NCBI GenBank assembly: GCA_022340305.1
Contig: JAJDOF010000088.1
Coordinates: 1 to 33,989 of the forward strand
Direction: 5' to 3'
Source: Gammaproteobacteria bacterium
GTDB taxonomy: Bacteria; Pseudomonadota; Gammaproteobacteria; GCA-001735895
DNA length: 33,989 nucleotides
A model generated the notes under the pieces. It did no database searches. It saw only the letters and a list, made by a program, of their open reading frames with translations, and was not told the origin of the DNA. Position 1 is the stretch's first letter; each line of letters opens with the position of its first letter. A program made the position numbers and the translations under genes. Positions 18,240-26,215 of this stretch are shown piece after piece.

Positions 18240-19978
18240 AGGTCGGGTCCGATGCTGACATGCAAGCGCCAGCTCTGATCAGTGCTGATCGCGTTGGCGA
18301 GATCGATGCGCACCGGGCCTACCGGCGATTTCCAGCGAAAACCGAAACCGGCGCCCTGTTCGAGATCGTCGTTAAGGTTGTCGATTGCGTTACCGGCGTC
18401 GAGGAATACAGCCGCGCCCCAGCTGTCGTTGAAAAAGTGCTCGAACTCGATGCTGCCGGTAAGCAAGTGTTTGCCACCGACAACGTCACCATTGTCATTG
18501 GTTGGTCCCAGGTCTTCGTAACCGTAACCGCGAACGCTTTGTGAGCCACCGGCAAAGAAACGCAGCGACGACGGTAGCAGGTCGAAGTCGGGCGTTTCGG
18601 TCGTACCGAAGCTGCCCCGTACTAGCAGCCGGTTACGCGAACCGAGGGAGGTGATGAACTTGATGCTGCCGCGCAGCTGCAGAAAATCCGTATCCGAAGC
18701 AAGGCTTGCACTGGCGCCGCGCACGCCGATGTCGAAACGCAGGCCGTCGAGCACATTGATGAATTCCTGGCCCCAGGTCCGGGTCCAGCTGACGCCTGGA
18801 ATCAGCAGGTCGGAGTCACCGGAGTCATCCGCCACTTCGAAAGCTTCCCTCTCGTAAGACAGCGTCAGGACTTCACGCCATTTGCCACGGTTGTGGTTGA
18901 GGCTGATGCCGACGCTGCTCAGGGTGCTGTCGTTGCTATCGGTCTTCTCCCTTTCTTTGCTGATGCTGTAAACCAGCTGGTCGGTACGCGGGTTTAACAC
19001 CGGAACACGGTAATTGGCGCCGAGGTTATAGCCGATTTCCGAAACCTCGATTTCGCTGTCGATGCGATGCCCCCGGCGGTTGACTCGCGGCATTTTCCAG
19101 CCAAATTTGGCGCGTGCGCCGGTGTCGGTGCCATAACCCAGTCCAAAGTTGTATCGATGATTTTTACGCGGCGTCAAAGACACATTGATGGGAATTTCCT
19201 GGCTGTCCGCCAATGGTTGTGCCGGGAATACTTCGGCGACCTCGAAGTAGTTGCTGTCGTTGAGGGCCTGTTGCAAGCGGATAACCTGCCCGAGACTGAA
19301 AGGATCACCCCTTTGGAAGGGAATATAACGCTGGAGTAATTCGGGCTCGAGAACATCCTGATCCAGGGACACCTCGCCGAAACTGTAACGCGGCCCGCTA
19401 TCGAAATCGAGATACACGCGGGCCCCGTAAGCCTTGAGATCGATTTCCACCCGTGTGGTGGTAAAGCCTGCTTGCACGTAGCCCCGCTCACTTGCGAGAC
19501 CGCTTAATTTTGACTTGACGCTTTCGTACACCGGGTGCACAAAAATATCACCCGGTTTCATCGCAATCTTCCCAATCAGCTCTTTGAATGCGGGATCTTC
19601 GCCTGCTTCGCCGCCGACGTTCAGGTTGAACTCGGTAATGGGTATACCCGGCCCTGTATCTATGACGTAACTGGCCAGCCAGCTGTGCGCTTCCTGCTCG
19701 GTCAGGGTAGAGGTAATCTCGGGTTGATAAAATCCGTAGGGTTGCAGCGCCGCGGCAATTTCGGCGTTGGCTTTTTGATGCAATCGACGTATGCGACTAT
19801 CGCTCATCAGCGGATGTGCTCTTTGCTGCTCGATGCTCAGAAACAGGCGCACATTGGTTTCGAGCTCCGTATCGATGCCTTTGATATCTACCTTGACAAC
19901 GGGTTGTGCCCAGGATTGAGTTGAAATAAAGGTGCCCAGTAACAGCAGCAGAAGCAGCGGGTATCTAGGGGTGCTCAT
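18236..19978 (-). CDS. tamA: Outer-membrane assembly factor TamA
   Basis: This BamA/Omp85-family protein of 580 residues is essentially the length of the Escherichia coli protein. It has a signal peptide (about residues 1-24, ending QSWAQ), three POTRA-type domains (about 25-265) and a 16-strand beta-barrel domain containing the Omp85 signatures RFFAGGSQSVRGYGYEDLGP and GFRWKSPVGPVRIDLA. It works in the outer membrane with TamB, encoded directly downstream with a 4-base overlap. About 200 bases upstream, without any gene, separate it from the SDR gene on the same strand. Confidence 0.95.
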   Translation of the reverse strand: MSTPRYPLLLLLLLGTFISTQSWAQPVVKVDIKGIDTELETNVRLFLSIEQQRAHPLMSDSRIRRLHQKANAEIAAALQPYGFYQPEITSTLTEQEAHSWLASYVIDTGPGIPITEFNLNVGGEAGEDPAFKELIGKIAMKPGDIFVHPVYESVKSKLSGLASERGYVQAGFTTTRVEIDLKAYGARVYLDFDSGPRYSFGEVSLDQDVLEPELLQRYIPFQRGDPFSLGQVIRLQQALNDSNYFEVAEVFPAQPLADSQEIPINVSLTPRKNHRYNFGLGYGTDTGARAKFGWKMPRVNRRGHRIDSEIEVSEIGYNLGANYRVPVLNPRTDQLVYSISKEREKTDSNDSTLSSVGISLNHNRGKWREVLTLSYEREAFEVADDSGDSDLLIPGVSWTRTWGQEFINVLDGLRFDIGVRGASASLASDTDFLQLRGSIKFITSLGSRNRLLVRGSFGTTETPDFDLLPSSLRFFAGGSQSVRGYGYEDLGPTNDNGDVVGGKHLLTGSIEFEHFFNDSWGAAVFLDAGNAIDNLNDDLEQGAGFGFRWKSPVGPVRIDLANAISTDQSWRLHVSIGPDL

Positions 19979-20181
19979 GGATTGTAAGGTTGCAAGGTAT
20001 TTCCGCGGGATACAAGGTCAGAGTGATCGATAGCGTAACGGCGACAGATTAACAGAAATTGACTGAACACTTTATGAATCGATCACTCATTGGGGTCGCC
20101 CGGTGCGACCTCGCGCCGCGATGGGCCAGTGCCATGCGCCAGCATCAGCAATGTCATCGCCTTCCCCTGTCGCCGCACTGT
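19979..20181. other. Spacer between SDR gene and tamA
   Basis: These 203 bases hold no recognisable gene. A perfect 6-bp stem with a 5-base loop (20094-20110, GGTCGC/GCGACC) lies just after the SDR gene, but no T run follows in either direction, so it is a weak terminator candidate at best. The tamA promoter should lie here; I see no convincing hexamer pair. Confidence 0.45.
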
Positions 20182-20946
20182 TTACAGGCGCAGACCTCCA
20201 TCCAGTTCGAGAATACGCCCGCTGTAGTAGTCGTTCTCGATAATGAAACGAATCGCATGCGCCAGTTCCTCTACGGCCCCGGTGCGTTGCAACGGCACGG
20301 CACTGGTGATGCGTTCATGTGCCTCCGGTTTCATCGACGCCACCATTTCGGTTTCGAAGACGCCCGGGGCGATCGCCGCGCAGCGAACCTGGTAGCGCGC
20401 CAGTTCACGCGCCCAGGTGGTGGTTAGCGCCGCCACACCGGACTTGGCGGCGGCGTAGTTCGACTGACCGATATTGCCGGCGCGACTGATGCTCGAGATA
20501 TTGATGATGACGCCCTGCTGCTGGTTGCGGATCATGCTGCTTGCTGCTTCGCGACCGCATAGAAAAACACCGGTCAGGTTGATGTCGATGACCTGCTGCC
20601 ATTGCTCCAGAGACAGGCGATCGACGATTTCACCCTCTTTTACCTTCACCAGCAGGCCATCGCGTAAAATACCGGCATTGTTCACCAGGCCGGCAATCGC
20701 ACCGAGGCGTTCCTCGATCGCGGCGAAACTGCGCACGACGCTGATTTCGGAGGCGACGTCGCAGGTGAAAGCGAAGCACTCGGCGGCGCCAACCTCCGTG
20801 CAGCGTGCCAGCACCTGGTCGAGCTGTTCCGCATTGACGTCGAGCAGGGCCAGTTTCGCACCCCGTTTGGCAAGCGAGATCGCGATTGCCTCGCCGAGCC
20901 CCTGGGCGGCTCCGGTAATGACAAAAGTATTGTTTTTAATTTCCAA
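20182..20946 (-). CDS. SDR-family NAD(P)-dependent oxidoreductase
   Basis: This classical short-chain dehydrogenase/reductase of 254 residues has the cofactor loop TGAAQGLG (residues 11-18), NNAG (89-92), catalytic Ser151 and the YxxxK pair Tyr164/Lys168. It most resembles FabG-type 3-oxoacyl reductases, but the substrate cannot be named. The start is a TTG at 20946, supported by GAGGAG eight bases upstream; there is no nearby in-frame ATG. It is divergent from the flavoprotein gene, and an FNR-type box lies between them about 97 bases upstream of this start, too far for classical activation of this gene. Confidence 0.93.
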   Translation of the reverse strand: MEIKNNTFVITGAAQGLGEAIAISLAKRGAKLALLDVNAEQLDQVLARCTEVGAAECFAFTCDVASEISVVRSFAAIEERLGAIAGLVNNAGILRDGLLVKVKEGEIVDRLSLEQWQQVIDINLTGVFLCGREAASSMIRNQQQGVIINISSISRAGNIGQSNYAAAKSGVAALTTTWARELARYQVRCAAIAPGVFETEMVASMKPEAHERITSAVPLQRTGAVEELAHAIRFIIENDYYSGRILELDGGLRL

Positions 20947-21035
20947 GTCTGTGCTCCTCGAGTTTGTGTTGGTGCGCTAATCCCATTGCTGAAAAGCTGA
21001 TTCTATGCGACCGGCAGGTGTAACTCACGATCAAT

Positions 21036-21049
21036 TTGATATGGATCAA
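21036..21049. promoter_or_regulatory. FNR/Anr-type binding site
   Basis: The sequence TTGATATGGATCAA matches the FNR/Anr/Dnr consensus TTGAT-N4-ATCAA at every fixed position. It lies in the divergent spacer between the SDR gene and the flavoprotein gene. Its centre at 21042.5 is 41.5 bases before the flavoprotein ATG, the spacing of class II FNR-activated promoters if transcription starts at the ATG. Confidence 0.8.
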
Positions 21050-21071
21050 GCTTGCGGCTGCAGGACGGGCG

Positions 21072-21077
21072 TAGCAT
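21072..21077 (+). promoter_or_regulatory. Candidate -10 element for flavoprotein gene
   Basis: TAGCAT matches four of six bases of the -10 consensus and is placed correctly relative to the FNR box for a start of transcription at or very near 21084. Confidence 0.4.
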
Positions 21078-21083
21078 TTTGGC

Positions 21084-21707
21084 ATGATATCGACAGGCCA
21101 AGCCAATAAGCGAGTGCTCGTGGTCAATGGCTCCTACCGCGAAGGCGGGGTAACTGACCAGTTGATAGCGCTTGTTATCGAGCAGTTAGACAGCGGCGGT
21201 GCCGAGACCGAAGTCATCAACCTGCGTGACTACCCGCTCGAGTTTTGTCTGAACTGTCGTGAATGCATGCAACTTCCCGGCAGCGCGCCGGGGAAATGTG
21301 TCCTCGACGACGGCATGGCGGCGCTGGTTGAGCGGATCGAGGCGGCCGATGCCTATATTCTCGCGGCGCCGACCAACTTTGGCTCGGTAAGCGCCTTGTT
21401 CAAGCGTTTCATGGAGCGCCTCGCAGTCTATGGATACTGGCCCTGGGGCCAGCCAGCGCCGAAGTTTCGCAAGGCCGGGGGCGTCGCTAAAAAAGCGCTG
21501 TTGATATCGTCGAGCGCGGCGCCGGGATTGATAGGGCGATGGTTGTATGCCTCGGGCAAACAGTTGCGCACGGCGGCCAAAACCATTGGCGCAAAGCCGG
21601 TTGGCCTGCTGTTCAGTGGCATGTCAAGCCAGCAGGCGCAGCCACGACTGTCACCGCGTACCATCAGCGCTGCTTCGTCGATGGTGCACAAGCTGCTATC
21701 CCGGTAG
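21084..21707 (+). CDS. NADPH-dependent FMN reductase / flavodoxin-fold protein
   Basis: This is a flavodoxin-like fold protein of 207 residues. The FMN phosphate loop is NGSYREGGVTDQL (about 15-27) and the second flavin loop is APTNFGSVSALFKRF. Two cysteines in LNCRECMQ are placed as in iron-sulfur flavoprotein relatives, but the full cluster motif is not present. It is probably an NAD(P)H-dependent reductase of quinones or other small molecules in the cytosol. No Shine-Dalgarno precedes the ATG at 21084, and the FNR-box geometry would start the transcript there, so a leaderless mRNA or the GTG at 21114 are alternatives. The FNR site suggests induction when oxygen is low. Confidence 0.87.
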   Translation: MISTGQANKRVLVVNGSYREGGVTDQLIALVIEQLDSGGAETEVINLRDYPLEFCLNCRECMQLPGSAPGKCVLDDGMAALVERIEAADAYILAAPTNFGSVSALFKRFMERLAVYGYWPWGQPAPKFRKAGGVAKKALLISSSAAPGLIGRWLYASGKQLRTAAKTIGAKPVGLLFSGMSSQQAQPRLSPRTISAASSMVHKLLSR

Positions 21708-21743
21708 TCGCTAATAGTCGTCTTCCTGCCGTGTTCTCCGACA

Positions 21744-21772
21744 CTGTCAGCGGCGCCAAAATCCGGTAAAAT
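21744..21772 (+). promoter_or_regulatory. Candidate sigma-70 promoter for DUF3750 gene
   Basis: CTGTCA (21744-21749), a 17-base spacer and TAAAAT (21767-21772) match the sigma-70 hexamers at four and five positions. It lies 30 bases upstream of the ATG at 21803. Confidence 0.5.
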
Positions 21773-21802
21773 AGCTAGCCGATTGTCTTTTATCAGGTCG
21801 AG

Positions 21803-22351
21803 ATGCTGTCCTTCAGGTTACTTTCCATGTGTGTTGTCATTGCCGCGCTGCTGACGGGCTGCACACAGCGCGGTGACTGGTATAGTGCGAGCCGCGAATC
21901 AGCCGGGATTGCCCCCGATCCGGCGCTCACCCGTGAGGCGGTGTTACACGTCTACGGTGCTGATACCTGGGGATGGCGCGGCTGGTTCGCGATTCATACC
22001 TGGATTGCCGCCAAGCGCAAGGATGAAGACTTCTATACCATTTACGACGTGGTCGGATGGCGCGGCTCCTACGGTCAGAGCGTGCTCGCGATTCGCCCCG
22101 ATGTTCCCGACCGCTATTGGTACGGCGCCAGGCCTGAGTTGTTGCAGGCGCATCAGGGCCCGGCGGCAGAAGCACTGATCGGCGCGGTTGATGCGGCCGC
22201 GAGGAGCTACCCGTGGATAGATCAGTACGAGGCGTTCCCCGGACCGAACAGTAATACCTTTACCGCCTGGGTCGCGCAGCAGGTGCCGGCACTCGGACTG
22301 GATCTGCCGTGGTCGGCAATTGGCAGCGGTTATGTCGAGCGCGGCGAGTAA
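21803..22351 (+). CDS. DUF3750 lipoprotein
   Basis: This 182-residue protein has a lipoprotein signal ending in LLTGC (Cys at about residue 20). The body has the DUF3750 pattern of aromatic and polar motifs: WGWRGWFAIHTWIAAKR, YDVVGWRG and PGPNSNTFTAWV. The His and Cys-free, Asn/Ser-rich ending NSNTF resembles papain-like amidase folds, but I cannot assign a catalytic set. It is likely an outer-membrane-anchored periplasmic protein. It has its own promoter candidate and converges with the NTF2-like gene. Confidence 0.85.
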   Translation: MLSFRLLSMCVVIAALLTGCTQRGDWYSASRESAGIAPDPALTREAVLHVYGADTWGWRGWFAIHTWIAAKRKDEDFYTIYDVVGWRGSYGQSVLAIRPDVPDRYWYGARPELLQAHQGPAAEALIGAVDAAARSYPWIDQYEAFPGPNSNTFTAWVAQQVPALGLDLPWSAIGSGYVERGE

Positions 22352-22425
22352 TGTCACGCGCTAGTTGATTTCCACTCCTGCTATCGTGTTTCCCTCGATC
22401 ACTTGCAGGGTCTGGATCCTGTGGC

Positions 22426-22782
22426 TTAGTCGGATTTTACTTCCAGCCTTTTTATCAGACCCTGATCGTCGAATTCGATACGCTCGATACCGCTGCGCTG
22501 CAACTGTGCGCCGCTTTGGTTATCGCTAGCCTGCAGGCTGAAGTCAAAGATGACGCGGTTGGCCTGGCAGCGAAAGTGTTCGCACAACCAGAAGGCGTCG
22601 GCATAGCGCGCAAAAAAGCTGCGCATCATGTCGGCGATGGCATCCACACCGTGGAATTCACCGACGACGCTGGAGTGGTAGACCGCGTCGGCGGCAAACA
22701 TCGGACTGATCAGTTCGGCGCGGTGTGCGTTCGATAGTGCTATATAGGCGCGCGCGAGTTCGCAGGTTTCGGTTTCAGTCAT
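22426..22782 (-). CDS. NTF2-like / SnoaL-fold protein
   Basis: This is a small cone-shaped alpha+beta barrel protein of about 118 residues, with ARAYIALSNAHRAELISPMFAADAVYHSS and GVDAIADMMRSFFARYAD as typical family stretches. The ATG at 22782 is chosen because GGAGGA lies seven bases upstream and its first codons overlap the stop of the DUF4149 gene by 8 bases; the longer frame from 22824 would run back into that gene. Members include isomerases, hydrolases and non-catalytic binding proteins, so the function stays open. It is the last gene of the GIY-YIG/alkB operon. Confidence 0.82.
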   Translation of the reverse strand: MTETETCELARAYIALSNAHRAELISPMFAADAVYHSSVVGEFHGVDAIADMMRSFFARYADAFWLCEHFRCQANRVIFDFSLQASDNQSGAQLQRSGIERIEFDDQGLIKRLEVKSD

Positions 22783-23215
22783 AACAGGCTCCTCCCGATC
22801 GGTCGGGAACAAGGCCGAGGCCAACTAGTAGTGCGAGTTGCAGGACGTTAAGCAGTACGCTTTGCAGGTGCAGACGGCGAAACGCCAGTGCTGCTGCCGG
22901 ATCGCCGTCGAGCTTGTGATCGCGGGCGCGATTGATCAACGGTAGCAACACCAGGCGGGCATAGACGAACATCGAGGCCACCAGGGCACAGATTATGGCG
23001 GCAGTCATATTGGTGCCGAAATATGCCGCGATCGTGCACAAAACGGATAGCCCCAGGCCCCACAGGTAATAGCGCGGAAATAGTCGACGCAGAAATGTGC
23101 CGGCTGCCTCGGCGGGGAGGGCGCGAAACACCGTGGGTGCAACGGTGGTGGCAAAGAACAGCATGCTGCCGGCGAGTGCGCCGAGCAGCCAACTTAGCAA
23201 CAACGGCCAATTCAT
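22775..23215 (-). CDS. DUF4149 membrane protein
   Basis: This 146-residue inner-membrane protein has four hydrophobic helices (about residues 4-24, 52-70, 72-93 and 118-136). Motifs FFATTVAPTVFRAL and FLRRLFPRYY place it in the DUF4149 (TMEM205-like) family, whose function is unknown. Its ATG overlaps the stop of alkB by 4 bases, and its stop overlaps the start of the NTF2-like gene by 8, so all three are translationally coupled. Confidence 0.87.
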   Translation of the reverse strand: MNWPLLLSWLLGALAGSMLFFATTVAPTVFRALPAEAAGTFLRRLFPRYYLWGLGLSVLCTIAAYFGTNMTAAIICALVASMFVYARLVLLPLINRARDHKLDGDPAAALAFRRLHLQSVLLNVLQLALLVGLGLVPDRSGGACYD

Positions 23216-23844
23216 TTGCCTGAGCCACGTGTTGATAGCGGTGCTACGCTTCTGAAAGTCAGATTGATGCGTGGGCCGCAGCGAGACCTTTCGGCGTTGA
23301 TCCCATGGCGCCAGTGCTGCTGTGTATGACCCCGCATCACCAGCAGGCTGCCAGCGGGCAGCGGCAGCTTGACCGTTTTCAGGTCCTTGCGCGTTTTATG
23401 CCTGAGCTGCAGGGTACGGGTTTCGCCGAGACTGAGCGAGGCGATTACCGGCTGTCGACCGAGTTCACGTTCGTCGTCGCTGTGCATGCCCATCTTGTCA
23501 TTCTGGTCGCGATAGTAATTCAGTAGTACGCTGTTGAAATCCTGCCCAACCAGCCGTTGCACAGTTTGCCGAATGTCGAGCAAGTTGCGTGTCCATGGCT
23601 CTGGTTGAAGCTGGATGCCCGAGTAGCTGTAACCCAGATCGCCATACCAGGCGCTCAGCCGCGGTTGTCGATAAGCTTTACCATAGACAGTGATTACTTC
23701 CTGGCGCCAGGCGCTTTCGCGAATCAACCTGACGAGCAGGTGATCGTGATCCAGGCCAAGATCAACCTGTGGCCAGAACCATAACTCGGCGTCGACCAGC
23801 GACAGGCATTCGCAGCCTGTGTCTGCAAGCAGGGAGGTGGTCAT
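23212..23844 (-). CDS. alkB: AlkB-family 2-oxoglutarate/Fe(II) dioxygenase
   Basis: This DNA/RNA alkylation-repair dioxygenase has about 210 residues and is closer to the ALKBH2/3-type layout than to Escherichia coli AlkB. The iron triad is His121-x-Asp123 in MGMHSDDE and His180 in WRHGINA. The 2-oxoglutarate-binding arginines are Arg192 and Arg198 in GPRINLTFR. NYYRDQNDKMG and IASLSLGETRTLQLRHK are family signatures. I start at the ATG at 23844 because it overlaps the GIY-YIG stop by 4 bases; a start at 23853 would add three residues. It would directly reverse methyl adducts such as 1-methyladenine and 3-methylcytosine. Confidence 0.93.
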   Translation of the reverse strand: MTTSLLADTGCECLSLVDAELWFWPQVDLGLDHDHLLVRLIRESAWRQEVITVYGKAYRQPRLSAWYGDLGYSYSGIQLQPEPWTRNLLDIRQTVQRLVGQDFNSVLLNYYRDQNDKMGMHSDDERELGRQPVIASLSLGETRTLQLRHKTRKDLKTVKLPLPAGSLLVMRGHTQQHWRHGINAERSRCGPRINLTFRSVAPLSTRGSGK

Positions 23845-24134
23845 TCCGCGCACAGTTCTACGGGCGGCTGTTGCGCCTGGGCGATCAGTTGCTGCTTGGC
23901 GCGGCGCGACAGTTTCTTGATTTCTGCCTCGCGGCGACTGGCGCTGACACGATCGTGACCATCTTCACGATAAAGGATCTTCAGCGGCTTGCGCCCGTTA
24001 AAATAACGGGCACCTCGCGGCCCCTGCAGATGTTCGCCGAAACGGCGCTCGACATCGGTGGTAATACCCGTGTATAGCGAGGCGTCGTTCGCTTCGATGA
24101 TGTACAGCGACCAGTTGTCAGCAAGTTTCGTCAT
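23841..24134 (-). CDS. GIY-YIG nuclease family protein (UPF0213-like)
   Basis: This is a single-domain protein of 97 residues. The signature appears as SLYIIEANDASLYTGITTD, with Tyr11 and Tyr21 in the GIY-YIG positions, Arg30 and His35 following, and the metal-binding Glu69 in RREAEIKKL. This small class (YhbQ-like) has metal-dependent DNA cleavage reported for some members. It is the first gene of an operon with alkB, coupled by a 4-base overlap, which hints at a role in DNA damage handling. Confidence 0.9.
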   Translation of the reverse strand: MTKLADNWSLYIIEANDASLYTGITTDVERRFGEHLQGPRGARYFNGRKPLKILYREDGHDRVSASRREAEIKKLSRRAKQQLIAQAQQPPVELCAE

Positions 24135-24144
24135 GAGAGGTCTG

Positions 24145-24156
24145 CGGATTAATCCG
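24145..24156. promoter_or_regulatory. 12-bp perfect palindrome upstream of GIY-YIG gene
   Basis: CGGATTAATCCG is a perfect palindrome 11 bases upstream of the GIY-YIG start codon. A second version of the same arms lies 13 bases further on, so this may be an operator. Confidence 0.45.
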
Positions 24157-24168
24157 TGATATTGTAAC

Positions 24169-24183
24169 CGGATTGCCGAATCC
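24169..24183. promoter_or_regulatory. Second CGGATT/AATCC inverted repeat
   Basis: CGGATT, a GCCG spacer and AATCC repeat the arms of the palindrome at 24145-24156 with a four-base spacer. Both lie in the short gap between the GIY-YIG gene and the upstream repeat-protein gene on the same strand. Confidence 0.4.
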
Positions 24184-24253
24184 TTTCAGGGTCATATGGC
24201 GCTGCTCGGGCACATGGGCTTGCAGTATTGCATTGTGCAGCCGGGCGGGATTG

Positions 24254-25564
24254 CTAGGGCCGGGTGAGGGTGATTTGCAGTTGCTCGGACTGCCCGGGCA
24301 GCGAGTGCGTGCTTTGCAGTTTATTGAAGCCGTTGGCGTATACCGAGAGCCGGTGATCGCCATGAGCGATGTTGGTAAAGCTGAATCTGCCTTCGCTGTC
24401 GGTGCTTAGCGAGCGATAGGAGGAAAATTCGACACCATCCCGGGTAATCGTTGCGTCCAGGGTGACCATCGCCTTTTCCACCGTGATGCCGTTTTCATCG
24501 CTCACCCAGCCACTCAGGTAGCTATCGCCCCGGTCGACTATCAGCACCAGGTTGGCATAGTCGAGTTCGGTCAGGTCCAGCCCTGATATTTTGAAAAATT
24601 CGGGGCCGCGAGTCGACAGGCTGACTTCTCCCAACGGGAATCGCTCCAGGGTAAAGAAACCGGATGAGTCGCTGACGATTTTTCGGCTGTGGACACCGGT
24701 ACTCAGGTTATTGATATAAATTTCGAAGTCCGCGATCGGTGCCGATTCGGGATTTTGTATCATCCCGGCGACGTTGACGAACTTTAGCGATTTCAGCTCG
24801 ATCTGGAGTTGTTGTGGACCCGACCCGAGGTAATAGTCATCGTCGCTGTAAACCGGGTACTCGGGAGCCAGTGCAGCGCTCAGGCGGTAGTGGGCCATGG
24901 CGGGAACGCCTTCAAGGACGAAATTGCCACGTTCATCGCTGAATACGGTTAAATAAAAGTTATCTTCCGCGGCGGACTTCAGTGTGCTGATATCGATGCG
25001 TACCCCCTCGAGTGCGACGCCGATGTCATTGGCCACCCAGCCACTAAGCTGCAAGGTATCGGTACTATCGGCAAGCGTCACATCGAGCTCGATAAGCGGA
25101 TTTTCCAGCAACTGTGCTCGCGTCAGTTTTATGCGTTTACCCGCGAATCCGGCGCGCAGAAAATTGAGGGTTGGCAAGCGGTTGCGTGGCAGATCGAGCC
25201 GAACACGGTATTGACCCGAGGAGTCGCTGCTGGCAGTGAAAAAGTAACGCTCCTCGGTTATCAGCACACCTTCGACAGGCTGACCGATGGAATCGGTGAC
25301 GCTGCCGAAGACTTCGATGAACCGGGAACCGGCAGCAACCGGGGGCTGGCTTGCTGCCGCAATGGCACTGGTCGTACTTGTCGCAGGAGCAGTTACCGCC
25401 GGTTTTGCGGCGCTCGCCGTAGCGAGTTTGCCGCTGGTTTCACCGGGGCGCGATTTCACCTCGCTTTGCCTGTCCTCTAGCAAGGGCAAGGCGATCGACA
25501 GGTAGAGTGATAGCGCTAGAAATGCAACGACTAAGCTCGACAAGGTGATCCGCAGTAATGTCAT
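24254..25564 (-). CDS. Anchored protein of carboxypeptidase-regulatory-like repeats
   Basis: This 436-residue protein has an uncleaved-looking N-terminal membrane helix (about 4-29), an Ala/Thr/Pro-rich linker to about 80, and then about four successive prealbumin-like (CarboxypepD_reg-type) domains. The repeated hallmark is an aspartate-Ser/Glu-Gly turn before an aromatic strand: SDSSGQYRV, SDERGNFVL, SDSSGFFTL and TDSEGRFSF. It probably sits in the periplasm, tethered to the inner membrane, as a binding or scaffold protein. No enzyme motif is visible. It is divergent from the truncated haemoglobin gene, and its end is about 120 bases from the GIY-YIG start on the same strand. Confidence 0.85.
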   Translation of the reverse strand: MTLLRITLSSLVVAFLALSLYLSIALPLLEDRQSEVKSRPGETSGKLATASAAKPAVTAPATSTTSAIAAASQPPVAAGSRFIEVFGSVTDSIGQPVEGVLITEERYFFTASSDSSGQYRVRLDLPRNRLPTLNFLRAGFAGKRIKLTRAQLLENPLIELDVTLADSTDTLQLSGWVANDIGVALEGVRIDISTLKSAAEDNFYLTVFSDERGNFVLEGVPAMAHYRLSAALAPEYPVYSDDDYYLGSGPQQLQIELKSLKFVNVAGMIQNPESAPIADFEIYINNLSTGVHSRKIVSDSSGFFTLERFPLGEVSLSTRGPEFFKISGLDLTELDYANLVLIVDRGDSYLSGWVSDENGITVEKAMVTLDATITRDGVEFSSYRSLSTDSEGRFSFTNIAHGDHRLSVYANGFNKLQSTHSLPGQSEQLQITLTRP

Positions 25565-25677
25565 GGCCGATCGAATTATTCGCTTAACTGATCTGTTTGA
25601 CAGGAATCTACCTTAGCATGAGGCCGGATTTTGCGATACGACCGGTGCTTATACCCGTTGATCTTTGCTGCAGCCGC

Positions 25678-25692
25678 GAATATGCAATATTC
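25678..25692. promoter_or_regulatory. GAATAT-N3-ATATTC inverted repeat
   Basis: A 6-bp inverted repeat with a three-base spacer lies in the AT-rich divergent region upstream of the truncated haemoglobin gene. It could be an operator for a NO- or oxygen-responsive regulator, but it does not fit any consensus I know exactly. Confidence 0.3.
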
Positions 25693-25801
25693 TGCCAACG
25701 AGGTAATATACTGGCATTTTTGGTGCGCCTGTCGTGCCCGGTATTTTTCAATTCTGGCGGGCAGCTTTCCATTCTTGCCGGACAGTGGCTTGAGGTAGAT
25801 G

Positions 25802-26215
25802 ATGACGCAGCAGAATGCATACGGCCAGGGCGACAGCACATACAGGGCCGCCGGTGGCCAGCCTGGAATTCGCCAGTTGGTGGATTGCTTTTTCGATATC
25901 ATGGGCAGCGAACCCCGCTACCAGGTTATTTATGGCTGGCATCCCGCTGATAAAGATGAGTCCCGTGATAAGTTGGCACTGTTTCTTTGTGGCTGGATGG
26001 GTGGCCCCAAGCCCTTTATCGACAAGTATGGACCGATCCGCATCCCCGCTGCGCACAGTCACTTACAGGTGACCGAAGTCGAACGCGATCTGTGGCTTGA
26101 GTGCATGGGTCGTGCATTGCATCAGCAGAATTATCCCGTGGCACTGATAGATTACCTGCAGCAGCAACTGTTTATCCCCGCGGAGCGGATACGCCAGGCC
26201 TGCATGAGCCAGTAA
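25802..26215 (+). CDS. Group II truncated haemoglobin
   Basis: This 2-on-2 globin has about 137 residues. It shows the family pattern YRAAGGQPGIRQLVDCFF, FLCGWMGGPKPFIDKYGP, a proximal-His region IPAAHSHLQV, and the group II/III Trp in ERDLWLECM. The B10 position, usually Tyr in group II, appears to be Phe (FFDIM). Such globins bind oxygen and NO and are often proposed to detoxify NO or peroxide. Two adjacent ATGs (25799 and 25802) follow a GAGGT site; I use the second. Upstream lies an AT-rich spacer with an inverted repeat. Confidence 0.9.
   Translation: MTQQNAYGQGDSTYRAAGGQPGIRQLVDCFFDIMGSEPRYQVIYGWHPADKDESRDKLALFLCGWMGGPKPFIDKYGPIRIPAAHSHLQVTEVERDLWLECMGRALHQQNYPVALIDYLQQQLFIPAERIRQACMSQ

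Noticed and set aside
20094-20110. GGTCGC/GCGACC hairpin as a terminator
   Set aside because: The stem is only six pairs and no T run follows in either direction.
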